Shown here piece after piece: positions 1 through 7,354 of a stretch of DNA of 64,000 nt. The position numbers and the translations under genes are program-made. The notes below the pieces were generated by a model. The model ran no database searches, had not been told where the DNA came from, and saw only the letters and a list, made by a program, of their open reading frames with translations. The first letter of the stretch is position 1. Each line of letters starts with the position of its first letter. This DNA comes from CAVVIG01 sp050249955 (GTDB lineage: Bacteria > Acidobacteriota > Vicinamibacteria > Vicinamibacterales > CAVVIG01), in contig JBFWPN010000001.1 of NCBI GenBank assembly GCA_050249955.1, positions 1 through 64,000 of the forward strand, read 5' to 3'.

Positions 1-18
1 GGCGCGTCGAGTGAGAGT

Positions 19-94
<76 letters not shown>

Positions 95-130
95 AACAAG
101 ACCAAGCCAGACAACGGATACGGCGCTGAC

Positions 131-149
131 GCCCGGCTGCAAGCCGGGC
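131..149 (+). terminator. Hairpin behind tRNA-Ala
   Basis: A perfect 8-bp stem (GCCCGGCT / AGCCGGGC) with a 3-nt loop lies 36 nt after the tRNA and is followed by a weak T-rich stretch (GTTGCTGTT). It probably ends the tRNA transcript or helps 3' processing. Confidence 0.6.
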
Positions 150-172
150 GTTGCTGTTACAGGTATCGCGTC

Positions 173-934
173 ATGCCACGTCTCGCCATTCTCGGCGCCA
201 CCGGATCGCTCGGCAGCCACGTCGCGCGTATCGCAGTGGACAAGGGTTACGACACGTCGGTGCTGGTCCGCTCCGCGGATCGGCTCGCGCCGGATGTCCG
301 CGCGCGGGTGCGCATCCTCGAAGCCGACATCCGTGACATGCCGTCCGGCGCACTGGCGGCATTTCTCGACGGGCACGACGTGATGATCTCGTGTGCAGGT
401 CTCGTCACGGAGGGACCGCGCTTCGTGGACCTGTTCGACCGGGTCGTCTCCGAAGTCGAGGTGATGGCGCCGGGCGCACGCCCGGTCTGCTGGTTCCTCG
501 CCGGGGCGGGCCTGCTGGACCTCGATGCGACCGGGCGTCGCGGCCTGGACTTTCCCCCGCTCAAGGACACCTACTGGCCCCATGGGGTCAATCACGAGCG
601 GCTGCAGCGATCGGACCTGGACTGGCGACTGCTCTGCCCTGGGCCGATGGTGGATCAGCCGCCGGTGGGCGCCGAGCGCCTGCGGATGTCGGTCGACCGG
701 CTTCCCACGCCGATGCCCGACGGCGTGGAGGCGCTCGCACCCGATGCGCTGCTCCCGCTGTTCGCGGCGCGGATCCCGGAGATGATCATTCCCTACGCCG
801 ATGCGGCGGCCTTCATGCTGTCGCACGCCGCCCCGGGGAGTGACCTCCGCAGGAAACGCGTTGGCCTCGCACTGCCCGTCGGCCTGCGCGGCCACAAGGA
901 GCAGTGGACGGCTCAGGTCAAGCCGCCCCGCTGA
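173..934 (+). CDS. NAD(P)-binding NmrA/SDR-like protein
   Basis: This 253-aa protein opens with a Rossmann-fold beta strand and the glycine-rich motif GATGSLGSHV at residues 7-16. It continues like atypical short-chain dehydrogenases and NmrA-type NAD(P)-binding proteins: an acidic residue after strand 3 (EADI) and the strand DVMISCAG. It is probably a soluble oxidoreductase or a redox-sensing regulator; the substrate cannot be read from sequence. A longer upstream frame would run into the tRNA gene, so the ATG at 173 is chosen. The gene stands alone, with the next gene convergent. Confidence 0.8.
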   Translation: MPRLAILGATGSLGSHVARIAVDKGYDTSVLVRSADRLAPDVRARVRILEADIRDMPSGALAAFLDGHDVMISCAGLVTEGPRFVDLFDRVVSEVEVMAPGARPVCWFLAGAGLLDLDATGRRGLDFPPLKDTYWPHGVNHERLQRSDLDWRLLCPGPMVDQPPVGAERLRMSVDRLPTPMPDGVEALAPDALLPLFAARIPEMIIPYADAAAFMLSHAAPGSDLRRKRVGLALPVGLRGHKEQWTAQVKPPR

Positions 935-978
935 CCGGTGGGCGGAGCGCACGGGCAGCCGTGGCTCGGCACCGCCCG

Positions 979-1845
979 TCAGCGGCGCCCGACCGGCACA
1001 CCGAGGGCCCTTGCGACGGCGTGGATGTAGTCGAGCGCCACCCGCTCGGCGTCACGGTTGGGCAGTACAGGCGGGCTGATACCGTCGCGCAGTGAGCGGT
1101 AGAGGTCCGCAGCCGCCATCAGCGCGCGCAGGCACGACGCCCCGTCATACGCCGCCACCGTCGCCGCGACAGCCGCGGCCCGCTCAGGCGCCTGCGTCTC
1201 GAGACGCCTTACGCCAGACGGTGTCGCTCCCGCTTCGATCAGGGACAAGGGCCCGAAGACGCGCGACCGGAGAAAACCCAGCATGTCGAGCGTCTCGAAC
1301 AGTTCGCCACGCCCCAGCCTCGCCGCGCCGTAGTGCAGCCACACCCAGAAGCGCTCCTCGATCCACTGAGGGTCCGGGGGTGGATACCGTCCTTCTCCGG
1401 CAAGCAGTGCGACCGCGAAGCGTGCGTCGCGTGCCCATAGCACGACAGGCTCGTCCACTCGAGGCCCCAGGTCCTTGAGTGACACGAACTTCAGGTCGAC
1501 GTGCAGCGGGGCCGCTTCAGGCTCTCCTTCGTAGAGACAGATCAGCAGACGGGGTTCACCCACGTGCTCGCCAGTGAATGCGGCTGCCAGTGGACCCAGG
1601 TCGGCCGCGACCGCCTGCCGTGCGGTCATCATCGAGGAGACCGCATCGGGCTCGATCCCGATGACGAGATCGAGATCGCTGAACTCGTCCATCTGCCCGC
1701 CCGCAAGCGAGCCGGCCGCAGCCACGCCGATCACGCGGGCATCGCTGGCAAGGCGCGGCACCGCACGGTGCAGGAACGCGGCGTGCTGACGGGGAACATG
1801 GGCGGGGAGTTCGACCATGTCCGAAGGTATCACCTGCGGGGTCAT
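979..1845 (-). CDS. Nucleotidyltransferase-domain protein
   Basis: This 288-aa protein has the pol-beta nucleotidyltransferase signature near residues 40-60: GSLAGG, then after eight residues the DLDLVIG strand giving the metal-binding D-x-D. A further carboxylate strand is suggested by HVDLKFVSL near residue 140. Such stand-alone proteins resemble aminoglycoside adenylyltransferase or DNA polymerase beta-like minimal transferases; the substrate is unknown. The ATG at 1845 has a weak GTGGA in front of it; ATG 1818 is an alternative start nine codons downstream. It is divergent from the lipoprotein gene. Confidence 0.75.
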   Translation of the reverse strand: MTPQVIPSDMVELPAHVPRQHAAFLHRAVPRLASDARVIGVAAAGSLAGGQMDEFSDLDLVIGIEPDAVSSMMTARQAVAADLGPLAAAFTGEHVGEPRLLICLYEGEPEAAPLHVDLKFVSLKDLGPRVDEPVVLWARDARFAVALLAGEGRYPPPDPQWIEERFWVWLHYGAARLGRGELFETLDMLGFLRSRVFGPLSLIEAGATPSGVRRLETQAPERAAAVAATVAAYDGASCLRALMAAADLYRSLRDGISPPVLPNRDAERVALDYIHAVARALGVPVGRR

Positions 1846-1928
1846 TCCACGTTCGTCGCGTTCAGGATCGTGGGCGTCGTCACCCGCCGCCTGCCTGACA
1901 CCTGTCCCGCATCGAACCTGGAGGGTTC

Positions 1929-2528
1929 ATGAAGTCGCTCTCGCTCATCGCCAGCCTGCTCGCCATCACCGCCACTGCCTGCTCGCAGGACGCCAATCCG
2001 GCAGCACCATCCGCCGGCACGGCCGCCGCACCAGCCTTTGCGATCGGCTCGGCCACCGCAGCAGACACTATGCGCGCCGCCGCGGCACCCGCGTCGCTGC
2101 TCGCTGCCGTGCGCCAGGCTACCGCGAAGTATCACGACGTGGACAAGGCGATTGCCGACGGCTTCCTGCCGCCGTCAGCCGACGAATGTGTCGAGGTGCC
2201 CGGGCTCGGCGGCATGGGCATCCACAGCGTGAACCCCGCACTCGCCTCCGACCTCACGGTCGATCCCACGAAGCCGGAACTGCTGCTCTACGCGCCGAAG
2301 AACGGCGGCGGCTTCAAGCTCGTCGGCGTCGAGTGGTTCGTGCCGATCGCCGATCCGTCGAACCCGCCGCCCCAGCCGATGCTCTTCGGGCAGGGCTTCG
2401 ATGGGCCGATGCCGGGCCACGAACCGGGTCAGCCCTGGCACTACGACCTGCACGTCTGGACCTGGGAACCGAACCCGTCCGGCATGTTCGCCCAGTTCAA
2501 CCCGAACGTGAGCTGCTCGACGAACTAG
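1929..2528 (+). CDS. Secreted lipoprotein of unknown function
   Basis: The 199-aa product begins with a lipoprotein signal peptide: MKSL, a hydrophobic stretch, then the lipobox ITATAC with lipidation Cys at residue 18. An Ala/Pro-rich linker follows. The mature domain has a Tyr/His-rich helix (AKYHDVDKA), a Cys (ECVEVPG), a GGMGIH turn, PELLLYAP, LVGVEWFVP and a late aromatic segment WHYDLHVWTW, with a second Cys near the C-terminus (SCSTN). The two Cys could form a disulfide. GGAGG lies a few bases before the ATG. I do not recognise a characterised family, though the compact motif-rich domain looks conserved. Confidence 0.7.
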   Translation: MKSLSLIASLLAITATACSQDANPAAPSAGTAAAPAFAIGSATAADTMRAAAAPASLLAAVRQATAKYHDVDKAIADGFLPPSADECVEVPGLGGMGIHSVNPALASDLTVDPTKPELLLYAPKNGGGFKLVGVEWFVPIADPSNPPPQPMLFGQGFDGPMPGHEPGQPWHYDLHVWTWEPNPSGMFAQFNPNVSCSTN

Positions 2529-2534
2529 CCCGCC

Positions 2535-3089
2535 TCAGGGGACCCGCTCGGCGAGCGCCTTGAGCATCGCGCGTGTCTCCTCCTGCTCCTTCAGAATCGC
2601 CTCTAGCGTCTTGCGGATCGCCGCAAGATGCTCGACAGCGGCGGCAGTCTCCAGCCCGCCATTCGACACCGAGGGGGTCTTCTTCCGTCCTGGCGTCGTG
2701 GTCGAGGATGACTCGGGCGGCGGTGGCGGAGGCGGCACCAGCAGGTGGTTCGTCGGCGTGACCGGCACGAACACCTGGTCGTGAATCTCCTCCCCCTGCG
2801 GGTTCTCGGTGGCCCGGGGAGCTCCCGTGCCGGTGCCGACGAGCAGGTCCCAGATGAACATCCGCTCGCCTTCGAGCCGGGTGATCGTGTCCTTGCTGAT
2901 CGGCCGGTTCGGATCGGCGCGCTTCATCCCCCAGCCCTGGCCCGGCAGCTCGAACGCCACCTGCTCGGCGAACCTGATGGTCCACTGCCTCGCCGTCTCC
3001 TCGAACGCCTCTCCTGGGCTGCCCTGCGGGACCGGAAACGCGGTGACATAGCGGGTGAAGCACTCCCTGACGGCATCCGGCAGTTGCAT
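2535..3089 (-). CDS. Unknown protein with C-terminal coiled coil
   Basis: The 184-aa protein has no recognised family. Residues 1-110 are mixed alpha/beta-like (WTIRFAEQVAFELP, ERMFIWDLLVG). Then comes a run of seven prolines, a Ser/Thr stretch and a basic patch (PGRKKT), and finally a charged helix at about 145-183 (AAIRKTLEAILKEQEETRAMLKAL) that could be a coiled coil. A GGAGGA ribosome binding site precedes ATG 3089. It converges on the lipoprotein gene, six bases away. A cytoplasmic adaptor-like role is only a guess. Confidence 0.6.
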   Translation of the reverse strand: MQLPDAVRECFTRYVTAFPVPQGSPGEAFEETARQWTIRFAEQVAFELPGQGWGMKRADPNRPISKDTITRLEGERMFIWDLLVGTGTGAPRATENPQGEEIHDQVFVPVTPTNHLLVPPPPPPPESSSTTTPGRKKTPSVSNGGLETAAAVEHLAAIRKTLEAILKEQEETRAMLKALAERVP

Positions 3090-3274
3090 GGGTCCTCCGA
3101 TCGTTTTCGCGCGATGCTACCACGCGCCCCCTCGGCCAGCCGGAATCCGGGCGCCCCAGGCGCGCACCCGCCGGAAACCCGGGGTTCACCCCCGCGACGC
3201 CGTAAGGATGGCTTGGATTTTCGAGGGTTTGCCGACGGCACGATTCTGGAAACCCCGCTCCGCGGAGCCCTGAG

Positions 3275-3667
3275 ATGAGCGTCGTCGCTTCCGAAGTCTC
3301 GCCGCTGAACTGCCGATGGATCACATGGAATGGCCCGATGCCGGTGTGCACCAGACCCCCTGGTCCCCCGCACGTGGTGACCGAGGCCGAGTGCTCGCTC
3401 TGTGCACATTGGGTCGATGAGCAGGAGCCACAGGGGAAGTCGGCACTCACGGGTGCGTCGGCGCACCCGAGGCCCAAAGCCCCGCGCACGACCGACCCGA
3501 TGAACCGCGAGACCTGCCCTCGATGCGGTTCACACGACATCGTGCTGATGTCGCGCGATGCGGTCGTCCAGTCTTTCGGCTGCTCGATCTGCCACCAGCG
3601 CTGGCTTGCCACCAGGCCGTGGCCGCTCCTCCGGGAGACACGCTCCCGTCGTCAGCCGGAACCCTGA
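3275..3667 (+). CDS. Cys-rich protein with C-terminal zinc ribbon
   Basis: The 130-aa product has two cysteine modules. Residues 13-43 hold C-x11-C-x14-C-x2-C (ending ECSLCAHW), and residues 80-106 hold a zinc ribbon, CPRCG...CSICH. Both are plausible Zn sites. The C-terminus is basic. Translation could also start at the internal ATG at 3500, giving only the ribbon (55 aa), but no ribosome binding site is seen there. Function is unknown; zinc ribbons of this size often bind nucleic acid or other proteins. The 185 bases upstream (3090-3274) show no further gene. Confidence 0.5.
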   Translation: MSVVASEVSPLNCRWITWNGPMPVCTRPPGPPHVVTEAECSLCAHWVDEQEPQGKSALTGASAHPRPKAPRTTDPMNRETCPRCGSHDIVLMSRDAVVQSFGCSICHQRWLATRPWPLLRETRSRRQPEP

Positions 3668-3702
3668 GCCGACACCCGCGACCGGGCTCGAGGGCGAAGG
3701 CG

Positions 3703-4095
3703 CTAGGAGACGGGTGGGCCCGGCCGGGTGTTCATCATCATTGTCGCGACACCCTCGAAGAAGGGCCGCAGCGCCAGTTCCACTTCGCGCGGCAGACCGG
3801 TCTCGTCGAGCGCCCGGGACATCAGCTGCACCCAGCGATCGCGCGCGGCTCCGTCGATGGCAAAGGGCGCATGCCGCATCCGCAGCCGGGGATGGCCACG
3901 CTGCTCGATATAACGCTGCGGGCCGCCGAAACGACCGATCAGGAAGTCGCGGAGGCGCTGCTCGGCCCCCTCCAGGTCGTCGGGCGGATACATCGGGCCG
4001 AGGATGTCGTCTCCAGGCACCTGTCGGTAGAACGCCGCCACCAGCCGCTCGAACCCCTCTTCGCCAATCGCCTGATAGATCTCGAAGTCTTCCAT
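3703..4095 (-). CDS. Truncated (group II-like) hemoglobin
   Basis: The 130-aa protein matches short globins: ATG 4095 gives EDFEIYQAIGEEGFERLVAAFY, the A/B helix with B10 Tyr. It continues LGPMYPPDDLEGAEQRLRDFL, FGGPQRYIEQRGHPRLRMRHAPFAI and DRWVQLMSRAL. The His in RMRHAPF is the likely proximal heme ligand (F8), followed by the typical AxRDxW segment. Known relatives bind O2 or NO and act in oxygen chemistry or stress defence; the role here is inferred. It is a lone gene. Longer upstream frames are out of character, so the start at 4095 is firm. Confidence 0.88.
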   Translation of the reverse strand: MEDFEIYQAIGEEGFERLVAAFYRQVPGDDILGPMYPPDDLEGAEQRLRDFLIGRFGGPQRYIEQRGHPRLRMRHAPFAIDGAARDRWVQLMSRALDETGLPREVELALRPFFEGVATMMMNTRPGPPVS

Positions 4096-4251
4096 CGGAC
4101 GAGATGTTACCAGCCACCGGTCGCGAGCCGGGCGGCGCCGGGTCCTGATCCGGACACAGAATCGTAACGGGCCGTCGATTCCCTGTCGCCGCAGCGACCG
4201 GCGCGGCACTGTGCTGCACGTCGCCGCACCGGCATCGGGGTTGCGGAACGG

Positions 4252-4413
4252 ATGGGCATGGCTTTCTTCTGGCAGAACCCGAAAGGACAGCGTCCTGACC
4301 CCGCGCCCATTCCTCTCTCTCCCCTGCTCATTGCCCTGCTCCTGAAGCTGCAGGCCGAGACCCAGGGGGCGGTCGAGACCGTGACCGGCGCCCACGCCAA
4401 ACGCGCGGCCTGA
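4252..4413 (+). CDS. Possible 53-aa small protein
   Basis: An ORF of 53 codons opens MGMAFFWQ (second ATG at 4258). It holds a proline-rich stretch, a short hydrophobic helix (LLIALLLKL) and an Ala/Lys-rich end. It fills the spacer between the globin and the GlsB-like gene. No clear ribosome binding site is seen. It could be a small amphipathic or membrane-associated protein, or chance coding potential in GC-rich DNA. Confidence 0.35.
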   Translation: MGMAFFWQNPKGQRPDPAPIPLSPLLIALLLKLQAETQGAVETVTGAHAKRAA

Positions 4414-4513
4414 TCAGACCACCATCCACGACGAAGTCCGGGGACTCCTCAGCGCCTGCGGCCGACCGTTGAGGTCGCGTCGCTTGCAAGGCCTCCGAGC
4501 CGGAGGTGCGTGG

Positions 4514-4774
4514 ATGTTCGGGATCATCGGCTGGATCGTGTTCGGCCTCATTGTCGGGGCCATTGCCAAGCTGCTCATGCCCGGACGCGATCCGGGGGGC
4601 ATCATCGTGACGATGCTGCTGGGGATCGCCGGGGCGGTGGCCGGCGGTTACCTGGGACGGGCGCTCGGCTGGTACGGCCCCGAGGACGGCGCCGGATTCC
4701 TGATGTCGCTGCTGGGTGCCATCGTCCTGCTCTGGATCTACCGCCTGGCCGTAGGCCGGCGGGCGAGGGTCTGA
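4514..4774 (+). CDS. GlsB/YeaQ/YmgE family membrane protein
   Basis: The 86-aa protein is almost all membrane: a helix from MFGIIGWIVFGLIVGAIAKL, the family hallmark PGRDPGG at about 24-30, a second helix (MLLGIAGAVAGGYLG) and a third near residues 60-78. Members of this transglycosylase-associated family are small inner-membrane proteins induced by stress, with no known enzymatic activity. ATG 4514 removes a charged N-terminal extension that would not fit the family. Confidence 0.88.
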   Translation: MFGIIGWIVFGLIVGAIAKLLMPGRDPGGIIVTMLLGIAGAVAGGYLGRALGWYGPEDGAGFLMSLLGAIVLLWIYRLAVGRRARV

Positions 4775-4790
4775 GACACCGACGCGGTGG

Positions 4791-4820
4791 AGGTGCCCGG
4801 CCCAACGGGGCGGGGCACCT
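4791..4820 (+). terminator. Hairpin between GlsB-like gene and lolA
   Basis: Arms 4791-4803 and 4808-4820 pair over 13 bases with one mismatch around an AACG loop. The following bases (TCGTTCC) are T-poor. It probably separates the GlsB-like transcript from lolA. Confidence 0.5.
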
Positions 4821-4870
4821 TCGTTCCCCGCCCCCACCCTCAGGTGGGCCGGGAGTGCTATCGTGGACCC

Positions 4871-5539
4871 ATGATGCCCCGTGGCTTCGCCGCCTGCCTC
4901 CTCGCCTGCCTGGCGCTGGTTCCGGCGCAGGCCCAGCCGACCACCCCCGCCGAACTGGCACAGTCCCTCCAGCGGAAGTACGCGTCGATCCGCGATTTTT
5001 CCGCCGACTTCACCCACACCTACCGCGGCGGTGTCCTCAAGAAGCAGATCACCGAGAAGGGCCGCCTGCTGATCAAGAAACCGGGCCGCATGCGGTGGGA
5101 CTACTCCACTCCCGAGGTGAAGCAGTTCATCTCGGACGGCGTGAAGGTGTACTCGTACATCCCGGCGGACAGGCAGGTCATTGTCGGCACCGTCCCGAAA
5201 GACGACACCGCCAGTACACCCGCACTGTTCCTGACCGGCAAGGGCGACCTGACGCGCGACTTCACGGCCTCTGAGGGGGACGTGCCGGCCGGCTTCGCGG
5301 CTGGCACCCGGGCGCTCAAGCTCGTGCCACGGACCCGGCAACCGGATTACGATTGGCTCGTCCTGCTGGTCGAGCCGGGTTCGCTCGCCCTGCGCGGCAT
5401 GGTGTCGGCCGACAGCCAGGGTGGAACCTCGATGTTCTCGTTCGCCAATATGAAGGAGAATGTCGGCCTGGCCGATAGCGAGTTCACGTTTCGTATTCCG
5501 CGCGGTGTCGATGTCATCACGGATGCAGGCGGGCGGTAA
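4871..5539 (+). CDS. lolA: Outer membrane lipoprotein carrier LolA
   Basis: The 222-aa precursor has a signal peptide ending ALVPAQAQ. The mature part shows LolA features: SLQRKYASIRDFSADFTHTY, then KGRLLIKKPGRMRWDYSTPE, the concave-barrel strands that hold the lipoprotein acyl chains, and YSYIPADRQV. LolA receives lipoproteins from LolCDE in the inner membrane and carries them across the periplasm. ATG 4871 is the first of two adjacent ATGs. The next gene, a lipidated secretin, overlaps its 3' end by 17 bases, so the two are probably co-transcribed and coupled. Confidence 0.9.
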   Translation: MMPRGFAACLLACLALVPAQAQPTTPAELAQSLQRKYASIRDFSADFTHTYRGGVLKKQITEKGRLLIKKPGRMRWDYSTPEVKQFISDGVKVYSYIPADRQVIVGTVPKDDTASTPALFLTGKGDLTRDFTASEGDVPAGFAAGTRALKLVPRTRQPDYDWLVLLVEPGSLALRGMVSADSQGGTSMFSFANMKENVGLADSEFTFRIPRGVDVITDAGGR

Positions 5540-7346
5540 CCGTTCGTCCCTTTTCGCGGCGCTCCTCCTGGCCGCCCTGGTGTCGGGCTGCGCCAGCAGC
5601 GCCGCGCTGCGCCGCGGTGCGGCAGCCGAGCAGCGTCAGGACTACGACGTGGCGGTTGCCGAGTACACCAACCAGCTTCGCCAGCACCCGGGCGACGCAA
5701 ACGCCCGACTGGCCCTCGAACGCGCCAAGCTCCGTGCGTCCACGGCCCACTTCGCCAGCGGTCGGCGGTTCGCCGCCACCGGCAAGCTGGACCAGGCTCT
5801 CGTCGAGTACGAGTTGGCCCTCGAACTGAACCCCACGAATGCCGACATCGAAACCGCCCTCCGCGATGTGCGCGGCCAGTTGCGCACGCGTGTGGCCGTC
5901 GCCCGTGAAGGCAAGACGCAGCTGCAGGCGCTGATCGAGCGGGCCCGCGACACGCCACCGGCAGGACTCGAACTGCCGGGCAACGTCCAGATGCCCACGT
6001 CGCTGGTGTTCCGTGACGCGAACAGCCGCGACGTCTACCTGGCCATCGCGCGGCTCGCGAACCTCAGCATCACGTTCGACCCAGCCTTTCGTGGGGCGCC
6101 GCTCACGGTCGACCTGCGCAATGCGTCGCTCGAGAGCGCGATCCGCACGGTGTCCGAGGCGACCCAGAACTTCTTCCGCGTGACGGGCCAGCGCAGCCTG
6201 CTCATCGTCCCGGACACGCCGGCCAAGCGTCGCGAGTACGAGGAGGAGGTGGTCCGCACCTTCTACCTGAGCAACGCCGACCTGAAGGAGACGATGGACC
6301 TGCTGCGCATGGTGCTCGACGCCAGGCGGGTATCCCCGGTCACCGCCACGAACGCGGTCACGGTGAAGGACACGCCGGAGCGCATCGCTGCCGCCGCGCG
6401 CGTGATCTCGGCCATCGACAAGGCACGGCCCGAGGTGATCATCGACGTCGAGCTGCTCGAGGTGGACCGCACGAAGCTGGCGGAGTACGGCCTCCAGCTG
6501 GCCTCCCCCGGCTCGGCCGGCATCAACGGCACCGCAGGCGTCGATACCGGAAGCAGCAGCACCCTGAACCTGCGCACGCTGCGCAACCTCACCCAGTCCG
6601 ACGTGCTGCTCGCGAACCTGCCGTCGCTCTACTACCGGCTCCTCAAGACCGACACCAACACGCGCACGCTCGCGAACCCGCAGCTCCGGACCTCCGAGGG
6701 CATGCCGGCCCAGGCCCGGTTCGGCGAGCGCATTCCCGTGCCGGTCACCACGTTCCAACCGCTCCTGCAGGGTGGCACCAACCAGCAGCCCATCACGTCG
6801 TTCAACTACGAGAACATCGGCGTCAACATCGACATCACGCCGCGCACGCACCACGACGATGACGTGACGCTGACACTGAAGATCGCGGTGCAGAGCATCT
6901 CGGGCACCGGGTACGGCGGGCTCCCCACCTTCGGCAACCGCGAGATCAGCACGGTCATCCGGCTGCGCGACGGCGAGACGAACATGCTCGCAGGCCTGAT
7001 CCGCGACGATGAACGGCGCGTGCTGGAGGGTGTGCCCGGGCTGATCGACCTGCCGGTCATCGGGCGGCTCTTCGCCCACTCGAAGATGGAGTCCAACCAG
7101 ACGGACATCATCCTCACGCTCACGCCCCACATCGTCCGGGTGCTCGACCTCGAGGAGTCCGACCTGGTGGCGTTCCGGGTAGGGCGCGACTCCGGCGCGC
7201 CGACGGTCCAGCTGCCGGCCATCATCGAGCCGCCGCCCCGCGACACGCCGGCCCAGAACCAGGGGCAGCCTCCAGGCGGCACGCCCGGCGCCGGGTCGCC
7301 CACCATCCAGCGCCCGGTCCTTCCGAGCACCGGCCAGCCCCGCTGA
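5523..7346 (+). CDS. TPR-containing secretin lipoprotein (GspD/PilQ superfamily)
   Basis: From ATG 5523 the protein is 607 aa. A signal peptide ends in the lipobox LVSGC (Cys23). Two TPR-like repeats follow at about 32-110 (YDVAVAEYTNQL, GKLDQALVEYELALELNP). Next are secretin N-domains: LVFRDANSRDVYLAIARLANL, and VVRTFYLSNADLKETMDLLRM. The C-terminal secretin barrel spans about 330-560 and carries FGERIPVPV, the gate-like GTGYGG and the signature DIILTLTPHIVR. The tail is Pro/Gln-rich. Secretins form outer-membrane channels for type II secretion or type IV pili. No other secretion gene is near, so its system is unknown. The start lies inside lolA. Confidence 0.88.
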   Translation: MQAGGNRSSLFAALLLAALVSGCASSAALRRGAAAEQRQDYDVAVAEYTNQLRQHPGDANARLALERAKLRASTAHFASGRRFAATGKLDQALVEYELALELNPTNADIETALRDVRGQLRTRVAVAREGKTQLQALIERARDTPPAGLELPGNVQMPTSLVFRDANSRDVYLAIARLANLSITFDPAFRGAPLTVDLRNASLESAIRTVSEATQNFFRVTGQRSLLIVPDTPAKRREYEEEVVRTFYLSNADLKETMDLLRMVLDARRVSPVTATNAVTVKDTPERIAAAARVISAIDKARPEVIIDVELLEVDRTKLAEYGLQLASPGSAGINGTAGVDTGSSSTLNLRTLRNLTQSDVLLANLPSLYYRLLKTDTNTRTLANPQLRTSEGMPAQARFGERIPVPVTTFQPLLQGGTNQQPITSFNYENIGVNIDITPRTHHDDDVTLTLKIAVQSISGTGYGGLPTFGNREISTVIRLRDGETNMLAGLIRDDERRVLEGVPGLIDLPVIGRLFAHSKMESNQTDIILTLTPHIVRVLDLEESDLVAFRVGRDSGAPTVQLPAIIEPPPRDTPAQNQGQPPGGTPGAGSPTIQRPVLPSTGQPR

Positions 7347-7354
7347 CGGGGGCT
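7336..7354. terminator. Short hairpin at convergent secretin/murA ends
   Basis: AGCCCCG and CGGGGGCT pair around CTGA, with the stop codons of both convergent genes inside or at the edge of the hairpin. A T-run is missing on either side, so activity as a bidirectional terminator is uncertain. Confidence 0.35.

Noticed and set aside
5517..7130. 537-aa frame antisense to the secretin
   Set aside because: Composition is Arg/Val/His-rich with no domain; the sense frame carries a full secretin signature.
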